Part shown: positions 11,034-20,741 of the stretch, one piece after another
Numbering within the stretch: position 1 is the stretch's first letter
Layout of the letters: each line of letters starts with the position of its first letter
NCBI GenBank assembly: GCA_016710075.1
Contig: JADJLO010000008.1
Location: forward strand, 1 to 27,647
Source: Acidobacteriota bacterium
Lineage (GTDB): Bacteria; Acidobacteriota; Blastocatellia; RBC074
DNA: 27,647 nt
Direction of reading: 5' to 3'
Translations under genes and position numbers: made by a program
Notes under the pieces: generated by a model
Databases searched by the model: none
Told to the model about the DNA's origin: nothing
The model's input: the letters and a program-made list of their open reading frames with translations, nothing else

Positions 11034-11068
11034 TCGACAAAGCTGCGCCGCAAGCGCAGCTTTGTCGA
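11034..11068. terminator. 14-bp perfect hairpin after the PHM gene pair
   Basis: TCGACAAAGCTGCG (11034-11047) and CGCAGCTTTGTCGA (11055-11068) are perfect reverse complements around a 7-base loop. The hairpin starts 5 bases after the stop codon of the second copper protein. There is no T-run after it (ATCCTTCAAC follows), so it is either an atypical terminator or an mRNA 3'-stabilising stem. Confidence 0.75.
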
Positions 11069-11087
11069 TCCTTCAACCACAACAGTT

Positions 11088-11579
11088 ATGACTCACACAC
11101 TTATTCTCTTAGTCTTGCTCTTCTTCCAGAATCCGCAGCAGCCCCACCGGCCGACTGAGCCGACTGATCCAATGCCGCCTCCGAACATGGACTACTTCAT
11201 CGGCGCATGGTCTTTGAATGGAATGTCCCGGAATCTCCGCTGGGTCCGGCAGGAAAGTTCAAGGGCAGGAGACTTACAAAAACAGGCAAAAGGGTCGACT
11301 TATGAAAGCTTGATCGAGGGCGATGGCCCGGCGGGCCCCTTCAAAGGCCGCGCACTCACAGAGTACAACGAGAAGGACAGAATCGTGACGCGTACCGAAT
11401 CGGCTCTGTTTGGTTTATCGATCAAAAAAACCGGCCCTATCGGCGGCGACCTCGGCGGCTATTACACAATCTTCTGGGAGACCGAACCGATCAAAAAGAC
11501 GGCAAAACCGTCAACTTTTGCGATTGTTCGCAGGCGGGACGCCTGCGCCCCAGCTCGTATGGCCATGCGCTCCGCTTGA
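11088..11579 (+). CDS. Small secreted protein, DUF1579-like, 3' end replaced by repeat
   Basis: ATG at 11088 gives MTHTLILLVLLFFQNPQQ, a signal peptide followed by a proline-rich spacer (PQQPHRPTEPTDPMPPP). The mature part starts MDYFIGAW and, after two compensating indels, reads SFEWNVPESPLGPAGKF, then YESLIEGDGPAGPFKGRALTEYNEKDRIVTRTESALFG and YTIFWETEPIKK. This resembles DUF1579-type lipocalin-like proteins, a weak match. After DGKTVNF (near 11520) the sequence runs straight into the dispersed palindrome GCAGGCGGGACGCCTGC, and nothing resembling a family C-terminus follows. The reading frame ends within the space before the convergent VOC gene. It is probably a 3'-truncated gene. The stop at 11579 is that of the uncorrected frame. 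Confidence 0.6.
   Translation: MTHTLILLVLLFFQNPQQPHRPTEPTDPMPPPNMDYFIGAWSLNGMSRNLRWVRQESSRAGDLQKQAKGSTYESLIEGDGPAGPFKGRALTEYNEKDRIVTRTESALFGLSIKKTGPIGGDLGGYYTIFWETEPIKKTAKPSTFAIVRRRDACAPARMAMRSA
11529..11549. repeat. GCAGGCGGGACGCCTGC dispersed palindrome
   Basis: A 7-bp stem GCAGGCG/CGCCTGC around GGA, extended outward by C and G (CGCAGGCG...CGCCTGCG). It has the same core as the arms at 1814-1907 and the variant at 21820-21864. It is followed by CCCCAGCTCGTATGG, partly echoing the CTCCAACTCGTTTGG after the 21,8xx copy. It interrupts the 3' end of the small secreted protein gene. Confidence 0.8.
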
Positions 11580-11595
11580 GATCGAAATCGTATTA

Positions 11596-12484
11596 TCAAG
11601 GCTTCTCGACCAGCTCGATGGCAATTGAATCCGGCCCTTCAATCATTGCAGACATCTGAGTGCTCCTGCCGAATTTACGGGGATTTTCAAGCACTCTCAC
11701 TCCCGATTTTTCAACCTGTCCAGAACTGCTTTCAAATCCTGAACGCTGAGCGCTATGTGATCGACGACGTGGCCTCGCGGACTGACGAGTTTGCCGGGGC
11801 GCTGCTTCGGATAGATGATCAGGCTGACCTCTCCGAACCTGACGGTCGCAACTGGCGACCTGATGACTCCCAGCGGCTCGCTTGGGGCGGCGAATGGAAC
11901 TTCACATGGCCCCGTGCGCTGCTGCGCCCGGCTTGTTGCCCCCAGATTTTTGACATACCAGTCCGCGGCGCACAGCGGAGCATCGCTGTAAAGGTGAACG
12001 TGGATGAAGGCGTTGGTATTCGATGTGTTGATCTCGACTAAAGCTCCATCCGGAGCGTTCATATAAGCGAACTGAAGCGATGAGTTGAGCCTCGTCATCG
12101 GCGTTTTGAAAGAGACCCCATTCGCCAGATGTTTCCGGTAATCCGGCTCCATCGCCGTGCTGCCCCATCCAAAATGCCAGATGGCGCTAAGAGGCTCGGT
12201 GACCGGAGACCTGCCTGCCTTGTTGAAGAGAAGATCATGTTTTCACTCTGAACTCCATCCCAGCCGGCGAGAGACGCCTTTCTGGTCATATCGAATGTGG
12301 AAGTGCAGAAACTGATCGCTGCCGCCGGATCGGTCGAATTCAGGTGAACGTGGTGAAATGTCACCGGAGCCGCATCACCCCGGGATTGCGTCTGCCCGGG
12401 AATCGTCAAAAACGGTGAAAACATGCCGACAAACAAAACAGCGATGATCAGGGTTATTCCATTTATTTGAAACGATTGCTTCAT
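11596..12484 (-). CDS. Secreted VOC-superfamily (glyoxalase/bleomycin-resistance fold) protein (frameshifted)
   Basis: Two ATGs lie at 12487 and 12484. AGGAGG sits only 2 bases before the first but 5 before the second, so MKQSFQINGITLIIAVLFVG is the likelier start. The signal peptide runs to about GQTQS. The VOC fold follows: PVTFHHVHLNSTDPAAAISF (first metal His), MNAPDGALVEINTS (Glu), FIHVHLYSDAPLCAADWYVK, then VVDHIALSVQDLKAVLDRLK (His) and, near the end, a reading of the form GPDSIAIELVEKP (Glu). The four-ligand pattern suggests a metal-dependent lyase, dioxygenase or ligand-binding role outside the cytoplasm; the substrate is unknown. Frameshifts lie near 12235 (…WDGVQSE) and 11690. It is convergent with the small secreted protein and divergent from the DUF4197 gene. 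Confidence 0.82.
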
Positions 12485-12580
12485 CATTGCCTCCTGTCCA
12501 AAGACCGCGTTTTATGGGGACATCTCATCCACATTGGCTCAAGAGTGAGCTATCATTCATCTCGGTATATTTATCGCATT

Positions 12581-13273
12581 ATGAGGAGGGGAGTCATCTT
12601 GCAAAGCATCGCGCTGAGTCTTGCGCTTTTAATCAACCTTACGTCCGTCGCTCAATTCGGCGGCCTCGGCAATGACAAGATCGTCGCCGGCTTGAAAGAA
12701 GCTCTGCAGATAGGCACTGGAAACGCGGTCAAGCTGACCGGAGTTGTCGACGGATTCTTCAAAAACGCCGCGATCAAGATACTGCTGCCAAAACAGCTCG
12801 ACACGCTGGGCAAGGGACTGCGTGCAGTCGGTCAGGGCGCACTCGTCGATGAATTCGTGATGAGCATGAATCGCGCCGCGGAAAAAGCCGCTCCCCAGGC
12901 TCGCCAGATCTTTGTCAGCGCGATCAAAGAGATGACCTTCGACGATGCGCGCCGCATTCTCACCGGCGGAGACACCGCCGCGACTGAGTACTTCAAGGCC
13001 AGAACTTCATCGCGGCTCACATCCGCATTCCGCCCCATCATCGAAAAGTCGATGAACGATGCCGGCGCAACACGCAGATACAAGGACCTCATCGGCCAGC
13101 TCCAGGCTATTCCCTTCGCCAAATCCCAGTCGCTCGATATCGACGGCTATGTCGTCAACAAGTCTCTCGACGGTTTGTTCTATATGGTCGGCGAGGAAGA
13201 GAAAAAAATCCGCAAGAACCCGGCTGCACGCGTCACAAGCATCCTGAAAGACGTCTTCGGACGAAGGATTTAA
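12581..13273 (+). CDS. DUF4197 family protein, secreted
   Basis: An intact frame giving about 230 residues: a signal peptide (LQSIALSLALLINLTSVAQ), then FGGLGNDKIVAGLKEALQIG, TGNAVKLTGVVDGFFKNAAIKILLP and, later, FDDARRILTGGDTAATEYF. This is the characteristic DUF4197 order, ending in EEEKKIRKNPAARVTSILKD. The family is helical, periplasmic or outer-membrane associated, and of unknown function. The start is uncertain: ATG at 12581 overlaps a perfect GAGGAGGGG (12583-12591) that would instead serve TTG at 12599, which would begin the signal peptide exactly. An upstream in-frame ATG at 12467 would run through the VOC gene's start and is unlikely. It is transcribed divergently from the VOC gene across about 95 bases. 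Confidence 0.88.
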   Translation: MRRGVILQSIALSLALLINLTSVAQFGGLGNDKIVAGLKEALQIGTGNAVKLTGVVDGFFKNAAIKILLPKQLDTLGKGLRAVGQGALVDEFVMSMNRAAEKAAPQARQIFVSAIKEMTFDDARRILTGGDTAATEYFKARTSSRLTSAFRPIIEKSMNDAGATRRYKDLIGQLQAIPFAKSQSLDIDGYVVNKSLDGLFYMVGEEEKKIRKNPAARVTSILKDVFGRRI

Positions 13274-13498
13274 CAAAGGCCTCGCGCTCTTAAAATCCTT
13301 GCAGGTTCCGATAAAACCGTTATCATTACGCCATCGTCATTTCATGGAATTATTATTTTTATTTTCCTCCTCCGGGATGGACGTGGATGTCCAGACTTTA
13401 ACGGGCATCTGCGAAGAAGCTGTATAACGTTGTCCGCACTTTTACTGAAGTAGCAGCAGCAGTTTCAATCCCAAAAATAATCAAAAATCGGAGGAAAC
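13274..13498. other. Intergenic spacer without recognised genes
   Basis: 225 bases between the DUF4197 gene and the small membrane protein. It holds an AT-rich stretch (TTATTATTTTTATTTTCCTCC) near 13347-13370, a short TGGACGTGGATGTCCA palindrome near 13378-13393, and the Shine-Dalgarno GGAGGA at about 13489-13494. Nothing else is recognised. Confidence 0.6.
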
Positions 13499-13903
13499 AT
13501 GAATCTCAAGAAGTTCATCATTGCAGTCCTGGCAACAGGTGTTGTGGGTACCATTTATGATTTAGTTGTAAACGGCTTTCTCCTGGAGGGGCCGGTCTAT
13601 TCCAAACACATGAGCCTCTTCCGGCAGGACTCATCGATGCTTTGGCTGACAGTCGCCAATTTTGTCGCGGCACTGGTCTTCGTCTGGGTTTATGACAAGG
13701 TCAAGAGCAGCTTCAGCGAGGGTTGGAAGGGCGGAGCAACCTATGGGTTATATGCAGGAATCCTCATCAACTTTCCCACATGGATCTTTGCTCACCTCCT
13801 CTTCAACAACTTCAGCTACATCGTGGCCTGGGCAATCATATTAAGCGGCATCGGCTGGGGAATAATCGCAGGCGCAGTTGCTGGGGCATTATATAAAAAT
13901 TGA
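13499..13903 (+). CDS. Small integral membrane protein, 134 aa, unknown function
   Basis: An intact frame; ATG is preceded by CGGAGGAAAC. The sequence shows four likely membrane helices: FIIAVLATGVVGTIYDLVV near the N-terminus, LWLTVANFVAALVFVWVY (about 50-67), ATYGLYAGILINFPTWIFAH (about 80-100) and IVAWAIILSGIGWGIIAGAV (about 108-128). The glycine-rich last helix and the short loops suggest a compact inner-membrane protein. I do not recognise a named family. It stands alone and its stop lies 10 bases before a strong hairpin shared with the convergent peptidase gene. Confidence 0.85.
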   Translation: MNLKKFIIAVLATGVVGTIYDLVVNGFLLEGPVYSKHMSLFRQDSSMLWLTVANFVAALVFVWVYDKVKSSFSEGWKGGATYGLYAGILINFPTWIFAHLLFNNFSYIVAWAIILSGIGWGIIAGAVAGALYKN

Positions 13904-13906
13904 CGG

Positions 13907-13999
13907 AAGAGAGGATTACGTAAAAAACGGAACAAACGGAATCATCTTCCTATGATGATTCCGTCTGTTCCGTTTTTTTGCGTGTATTTCGTAATCTTC
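13907..13999. terminator. Bidirectional terminator hairpin, GATTACGAAA-family copy D
   Basis: The inner stem AAAAAACGGAACAAACGG followed by AATCATC (13922-13946) pairs with GATGATTCCGTCTGTTCCG and a T-run (13954-13978), 25 bp with one G-T type mismatch and a 7-base loop. The outer GATTACG (13914-13920) pairs with CGTAATC (13990-13996). Long A- and T-runs flank the stem on both strands, as in a two-way rho-independent terminator. It separates the convergent membrane-protein and peptidase genes, and the peptidase stop codon (TAG, 14000-14002 on the minus strand) abuts it directly. Confidence 0.88.
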
Positions 14000-16975
14000 C
14001 TACTTGAGCGGAGCGACCGGATCCGGTTTGTCTTTAGATCGCTCCTCCAGATGGTCTTTGAGCTTAAGCAGCGGGACGCCGTCAGTCAGCCATTTCGGCG
14101 CAGGTTTGCCCATCAGGTGATGATCGAGGAATTCCTTCATCCTGATGGTGTAATCCTTCATGTTTGCGGGTACGCGAAGGCCATGGTTTTCGCCTTTGTA
14201 CTGAAGCATGACCACGGGCTTCTGAAGTCTTCTGAGCTGGTTGTAGTATTCGATGCCCTGTGTGAAGTCGACCGCGCCGTCCTTGTCGTTGTGAAGGATC
14301 ATCAGCGGCGTAGTGACATTCTTTGCATGAAAGACCGGCGAGTTGCGGATGTACGAATCGGTGATCTCAACGGGGCTGCCGGTAAAGCGACCCTGACTGC
14401 TTTCGAAGATGGCCATGTTACCGCTGCCGGTGTTCCAGTAGATCAGGTTGTACATCGAGATCATATCGGTCAGCGGAGCGCCCGCTATCGCAGCCCTGAA
14501 AGCATCGGTCTGAGTGACCATAAACGCGGTCTGGTAGCCTCCCCACGAATGACCGTGAAGAGCCACGTGATCCTTGTCGACAACACCCGTTTCAATTGCG
14601 GCCTTGAGTGCCGGCAGGATGCACCAGACGGCCGACATCCCGGGATCGTTGATCTTGTATGTGATGTCGGGCATGAGCACGGCATAACCGTTGCTGGTGT
14701 AGACCGATTTATTGAAGCCGTTGTAGGACGGCATCGCGTAGTTGTTGAGCCCCTGTGAGAGCTTTTCGTAGATGTAGACTACGGTTGGATAGCTCTTGCC
14801 CGGCTGGTAGTTGGCCGGCAGGAAGAGGGCTCCCTGCAGCTTGTCCCCCTTGGCGCTGGTGTAATCGATCAGTCTGGATCCGGAAGACCAGAGAAAATTT
14901 TTCTGCTGCGGATTGACGTCCGAGATCTTGCCGGCGCCGCCAAGCATTGCATCGGCGACGTAATAATCGGGCGAATCCTTGTAGGTCTCGCGTGTGAAGA
15001 AATATTTCTCCGCCTTCTCGGCTTTGATCAAAGCGCCGAAGCCGGCGTCCTGCCACGTAAGCATCTTCGGACCGGGTTTTGCCGCCTTCAAGACGGGCGA
15101 TGCCCGCCTTCTTGGTCCACTCGCCATAAGCCCGCAGGTAATTCGGCTTCGACAGGTCGATTCCCTTCTCTTCGGGATCGAGCCTGTAACGACTCTGATA
15201 ACGAATTTTGTCGCGTTTGCCGTTCTGCGTCAGATTCACCGCGTTACCGCCGTGAACCGGCACGTTCCAGATATCCCAGTTGTCCGAGAGAAGCACGGAT
15301 GCGCCATCCTTCGTCCACCCTATCGGACGCGCGGGAGGCTTGAGGTTGTTGTGATCGTCGTCTTCGTCGTAGAAATTCGACTGTATGTTCTTCGTGATGT
15401 TGAATGACTGACCTGAAGCCATGTCGAGCGTCATGAACTGGCCGTCATCGTAATAGAGCAGATGCGTGCCGTCCGGCGATGCATCAAAAGTCCAGCGCGA
15501 TTTTTTCAGCGCCGGCTTGCGCGCGCCCGTCTGCATATCGACCACGTAGACATCCTGGTAGCGGCGCCCGTCGAGAGTGCCCATGAGGTCGTATTCGCGC
15601 GAGTCCGTGCCAACGGCCCAGCGGTGCTTCGGCGCAGGCGTGACAGTTCGCAGATCTTCATCCGCCAGACGGATGAATTTCTTTTCAGCAACGCGAAAAG
15701 TTGCAAGGTAGCTGAAATTCTTGTCTCGGCTCTCCTCCACCTGCTGCTGAGCCTGCAGCCGCTTGTCCTTCCAGTGCCACAATACGAGATCCGGTTTTTC
15801 CGGTTCGTCATCGTTCCTGCGAGCCATGGCAGCGTCGCCATCTTTTGCTGCTGCATCGGGCCTGCCTGCAGGCTTCTTCTCGTCCTTCTTTTTCTTCACA
15901 TCGTGAATGCCGAAGACCAGCGCGCTCATATCGTCATTCCAGATCGGAGCGCGATTCGGGCTGATAGTCATTCCCGCCGGGAAAGAGTTGTCGTCCCTGG
16001 GATCGTAGGCGGCTTTCTGAGGAGTTCCCGATGTAAAATTGAAACCGACCACGCTGTAGAGCTTGTCTTCGTAGCCTTTGTCTTCGATTCCTTTGACGGC
16101 CGCGAGTCCTTCACCCTTCTCAGTCCATCGCAGACCTCTGTAACTGGCCTTGTCGCTGTCGAGCGGCAGCAGCGCGCCGGTGTTCATATTTCTCGCCTGG
16201 ACTCCGTTGCCGGCCTTGTCGGAAGCGTCGATCGTCCACGCGCACCAGTTGCCTTTCTTGTCGAAAGCGAAATCGGCCACGTTGCCGACGTTCAACTGGT
16301 TGCCGGTCGAGAGTTCATAGAGTAGCAGGTCGGACCCGGTTGGCCTCTCGGGAGGAGTTGCGCCGCCAGGAGCCGCTGGAGATGAAGCTCCGGCCGGTGG
16401 CCCTGCCGGGGCGTCCGCTCCGTATCTGTGCAGTGCAACCCAGTTTGGATTCTCGCCTGAGAAAGAGAACCGGCGAACCTTTTCAAACTCTGTCTTCTTC
16501 TCGGTTGAAAGATTGAGCAACACGATCTTGTTCTGCAGCGGCTTGCGCTCTTTCTTCAGTCGCTTCGCTTCCTTGAATCCCGGATAAATGGTAAAGGCGA
16601 ACCATTTCGAATCTTCAGAGAATGCCAGCTCTCGCGATCCGGCCCCGTCGCCAAAGCCCGGCCCGCCGCCGAACCCCGCCGATTCACCAACCGGGAATTT
16701 CCATTCCTTGCCGTCGCCGACGCGCCGGACGACCACTTCGCCATCGCCTTCGTTCGGCACGATCTTGTATGCGAAAAACTCCCCGTCATTTGAAACCGTC
16801 GGCGCTGAAATTCGCTTCCAGGCGAGGATGTCGGACAGTTCGACAGGCTTTTGAGCCTGCGGCGTTTGCGCTGCCTGAGCCGGCTGCGCACTCTGCCCCT
16901 TCACCGAATATGGAACCGACGGCGAAAAGGCAATGGCCACCGCCATCACAAAAGAATCAATCTGCGCTTTGTCAT
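14000..16975 (-). CDS. Prolyl oligopeptidase family (S9) serine peptidase, secreted (two frameshifts)
   Basis: About 990 residues: a signal peptide, an N-terminal seven-bladed propeller-type domain, and a C-terminal alpha/beta hydrolase. The hydrolase has the nucleophile motif GHSWGGYQTAF, the acid in HNDKDGAVDF and the catalytic His in YKGENHGLRVPAN, spaced as in S9 peptidases. The order YPTVVYIYEKLSQGLNNYAM, SNGYAVLMPDITY, then GHSWGGY fits acylaminoacyl-peptidase-like members. It probably cleaves peptides in the periplasm or outside the cell. GGAGGT 8 bases upstream points to ATG at 16975 (MTKRRLILL), which needs one frameshift near 16947 to join MAVAIAFSPSVPYSVKGQ. The GTG at 16985 that opens the long frame overlaps the Shine-Dalgarno. 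A second frameshift lies near 15085-15090 (EWTKKAGIARLE...GGKT to PGPKMLTWQDAGFG). Confidence 0.93.
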
Positions 16976-17292
16976 AAAAAAGCACCTCCGGGATTTTTGA
17001 AATTGTTGATTATTCGAAAAGCACCCGCCTGCCTGTTCCGGCCGCGGCTCATGTGAGCAGACCCCGATTATCCTATCTATCAAAGCTGTTGGCAAATTTC
17101 TTCAATTATTTCCGCCACAATAAAACCCGGGAACGATTCTCGCCAATCAGGCGTCAGTTACTGCAAACGGCCGATCTCGTTTAACAATCGTTCCGATAAT
17201 TCGGGCGTGAAAAGATTATCGGCAAACAACCATGGACGCGTGCATTCTACGAATGAGCCGTTCCGATCAGGCCGTTAAGCCAGGAGGGGAAA
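16976..17292. promoter_or_regulatory. Divergent intergenic region with an operator-like inverted repeat
   Basis: About 317 bases between the divergent S9 peptidase and HEAT-repeat lipoprotein genes. It contains the peptidase Shine-Dalgarno (GGAGGT on the minus strand, 16984-16989), the lipoprotein Shine-Dalgarno AGGAGGGG (17283-17290), and an exact 8-bp inverted repeat CCGATAAT (17193-17200)/ATTATCGG (17215-17222) with a 14-base spacer about 70 bases before the lipoprotein start. Centre-to-centre spacing is 22 bases, about two helical turns, as for a dimeric regulator site. No convincing -10/-35 pair was found. Confidence 0.4.
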
Positions 17293-20200
17293 ATGCAGGG
17301 AATGATAAGGTTCGGCGTTGCCGCAGTGTCGCTGCTCGTCTCGTGCACACTGATTTTCACTGATACCGACAGCGGGTTGTCAAAAGCCATCACGGATCTG
17401 CTCAACTATCCGGCGCCGCCGCCGCCGATCAGAGAGCTTGATGAATCCTATCGTAAAATCTTTAAGTGGTTCATAAATTTCAGAGGAAGCGTGGATGAAA
17501 TGCCAGAGCCGGATGAGAGTCTACCTCCACGGTTGCTGATCGGCTACTGGGGCAATCAGGAGAATCTCATCAAAAATGGGGCCAGGCAGCCTCCATCAGA
17601 AGAAATGCGATACAAACTCCTCGACGCTGTCATGCAGACGCCTGATGACCTGATTAGAGTCGAGAGCCTCCTGCCGGTTACGCCTCAGGCAATTGAACGA
17701 GTGAAGCAATATCTGGATCAAACGCCAGGCTCTGGTTCGGACGCAGATAGGGATTCAGATTCTATACAAAAACCGCTGCGCAACTGGCTGATGCGTCACA
17801 GCAGCTATTTCAGAGAAGAATTGATCTTGAAATCGGGGCAGATGGATGCCGGCCCCGACCGAATCCGCAACACAGAGGAGATCGAAGCGCTGGCGCGGCT
17901 TGACTGGCCCGCGGCACGGAAAATCATAGGGGGTTATCTCAAGAGCTCCTCCCCGGCACTGATCACATTGGCGAAGGCGCTGCTTTTCTCTCATGCCGTT
18001 GAATCTGGCGAGCGGTCGACTGCGGACGCCCTGCTCCCTCAACTTCAAAGAATCGCCACGGATGCAAACACGCACTCGAATGTGGGGGCTTACGCGCTGA
18101 ACACACTGGTAGAGAAAGAGTGGCAGGGCCGCGATGCCTGGTTTATCTCCCTGTTGAGCAATAAGACTTTGACGATGGAGCGCTCCGAGGGTCTGACCAT
18201 CGATAGAATCGCTTCGGCCATCGAACTCAATCTGACAAATTGATTCCTCTGGTCTGCGGACTTGTCGGCAACCCCGATCGGACCATTCACAATAATGCAG
18301 TCTACTCCCTCACGATGGTCGGGTTACAAACAGGCAATCCACAAGCCTTGAAAGCGCTGACTCCTGGCTGAGCGATCCAAATTGGACTTCCGGAGAATAT
18401 GCCAAAAATTCGAGAAGCTCACTGGTATCTGCCCTTGAACGAACGGCGATTCCTGAAGCCCTTCCCGGTCTGTTGCACATAGTCAGGAACAACACCGGCG
18501 ATAACGAATTCATATGGAAAGCCGCGATTACCGCCCTGACGAAATATCGCGATCCGCAAGCCATCGCCTTAGTCAGGGCAACGATGCTCAAAGAAACCCG
18601 CGACGAGGAATTCCCCGAGCAAGCGGTCCGTCAATATGTTGCGGGCGGCAACCTGAGCGACGGTGAAATGATGGCTGTGCTGGAGGCCGCTGCATCTGAA
18701 GGGACGTTGCGTCAACACAATTTCGCGGAGAAATAGAAGTGGAGGTTTACGGCACCAACTCGATTAAAGGGCAAATAGGTTGCGAGGTGCACCTGCAGAA
18801 AGCCGTCACCGAAAATGCGGCTGCCGGGATTCTGGATAGAATCAAAGAGCTGCGCAGGCAGAAGCCCCAGGTCGCCGAGAATCTATGGCAGATTGCCCAG
18901 GGTATGGGATTTCCCTGTAATCGACTCGGCCATTGCCGGCAGTATTGCCGCCGGAAGCGCGAACCAGAATACACTGATCATTGCCCTTGGGCGGCGGAAA
19001 TCATTGCAGACCAACGCAGCCTCGACTCTGCGGCAAGCTATCATCAAGGGCGGATATGCCTCCGGGGTCGCTTCGATTCTACTCCAGGACGAACAGGGGC
19101 CGGCAGATACTCAAAGGGAATGACGACAAGTCGCGGCTCGCCCTGCTGGCATGCGCCCGAATGGCTCGCGAGCCTCTTCCAATCGAAATCGTCGGTGAAA
19201 TACTGAACCATCCTGACAAGCAACTGCAGCTCGGCGCCGAACGGTATCTCGAAAGCGAGGACAGCCCTCAGGCAAGATCACTGCTTGCACGTTTTCATAG
19301 TGATAAAATTCTCATCACCGGCGCCAGGTCTCAATTCGACCCGACTTTGAAATCAGAGGGGCACTGGGTTCAATGGGAGAACTCTCTGATCGAAGAGATA
19401 ACTAAAAATGCCGCCGATGAAATCATAGGGATATACACGAGTAACAGCGAAGATGCCGGACCAGGTTCATACTATGCAATGGAGATCCGAATTCGTCGCG
19501 ACAATGCCGAACTTTGCCGGCACAATGACTCTTCACGAAAGGAATGCCGCACGCTCGCCAATTTCGATCTTCAGTCTGTGTTTTCCCTGATGGATGAAGT
19601 CAGTTTCTCGAACCTCCCTCCGCTGACAATGCCGGGAATCGGCTTCGGCTTCGGAGGCATCAATTACGAGATGGTCAGAATCAACAGGAAAGGCGGCAGG
19701 AGGCTTTATTTTACTAATCCTGACTCGCTCAGGGGATTAGCCGCGACCGGGACTTGGTTGCCGTATCAGAGGCTGATAAAGACCTTCAAGAAACTCAGCG
19801 AGGAAGGCGAATACGAACTGCGCTATCCTTTGAAAGATAAGATTAAAGAGATGGAGGTGCTGTCGGTCGACGACAAGCATCCGGTGCTTCTTGCATGTGG
19901 CGAGGGCAATCAGATTCGAGTTTTGATCGACGATGAGGAGAATCGGTACAGGAAGATGCGTGAAGGCAATGGCATCAGCGCGGAATGGCATGTCTTCGAT
20001 AAGGACAGGATCGGAGAAACGAGCGATCAGCCGCCGGCTTGCCCTGTGCTCGACTACCGCAACGACATACCCGATAAAAAGGGCTTCTGGGGAGTAAGCT
20101 ACTCACCTTACTGGCAAATCAGATCCGGTCAGGGAACGATCCGATCTGAAAGACTGGATGAAAAGTACGGCCTCTGGTTTTGCAGTGAAGGCCGTTCAGC

Positions 20201-20741
20201 GAAACTTATCGCAGAAGGCATCTATCAGGATTATATCGTTTCTGCCGACAACAGATGGGTAGTTGCTGTTAAATATCAGGAAAAGATTCTGCAGATCGTC
20301 AGGATAGATCTGCAGACAAACAGGGAGATCAAGACCGGGCTGGAAGGCGGCGACTCTCAATTTCACGGGATTCCCGGTTCATCAAAGATTCTGATCAAAT
20401 ACTTTAAAGACCAGAAATCCGAGGACCTGCTGATGGATCCTTCGACGGGAAAGTACGAATCAGTTAAAGGCCGTTTGGAGCCGCTATATCAGCAGAGGAA
20501 AGGCCGCTACAACCCGTCGCAGGCTCCCGGGAATTCTGGGCGGCGATACCCCGATCCAATGAAGAACATGACAATCGTTGGCCGATACGACGCAAATTCA
20601 TTCCAGTTCACACCGCTGATGGAGATTCCGGAAATCTCATTCAACAGCATGCAGATGTGGGTGGATGAGTCCGCCGGGCGGATTTACCTCACCTACAACA
20701 AGCATCTGCTTCGGCTGCCTTTGGCTGCAAGCAGAAATTAA
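17293..20741 (+). CDS. Large HEAT-repeat lipoprotein of unknown function (frameshifted)
   Basis: About 1,150 residues. ATG follows AGGAGGGGAAA. The N-terminus MQGMIRFGVAAVSLLVSC carries a possible lipobox LVSC at Cys18. Residues of about 100-600 form a helical repeat region of HEAT type: LPVTPQAIERVKQYLDQ, EALARLDWPAARKIIGGYL, LVGNPDRTIHNNAVYSLTMV, FIWKAAITALTKYRDPQAI and HPDKQLQLGAERYLES. A C-terminal half follows with a YTS/EIRIRRDNAEL region and a propeller-like series (GLWFCSEGRSAKLIAEGIY, YIVSADNRWVVAVKY, RIDLQTNREIKTGLEGGDS, RIYLTYNKHLLRLPL). Repeats plus propeller suggest a surface protein-interaction scaffold. Frame changes near 18237, 18360, 18735 and 18915-19110 split it, but the repeats and the C-terminal frame are continuous in sense. 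It is a single-gene unit. Confidence 0.8.

Noticed and set aside
12467..12580. N-terminal extension of the DUF4197 protein from ATG 12467
   Set aside because: It would overlap the start and Shine-Dalgarno of the divergent VOC gene and would bury the signal peptide behind 38 polar residues.
13952..14758. Plus-strand open frame of 268 codons
   Set aside because: Antisense to the catalytic domain of the peptidase (GHSWGGY, GENHGL). It begins inside the terminator hairpin and has no ribosome binding site.
15462..16325. Plus-strand open frame of 287 codons
   Set aside because: It lies wholly antisense to the propeller domain of the S9 peptidase, whose frame has clear family similarity. The antisense product is rich in Arg, Val and His with no domain.
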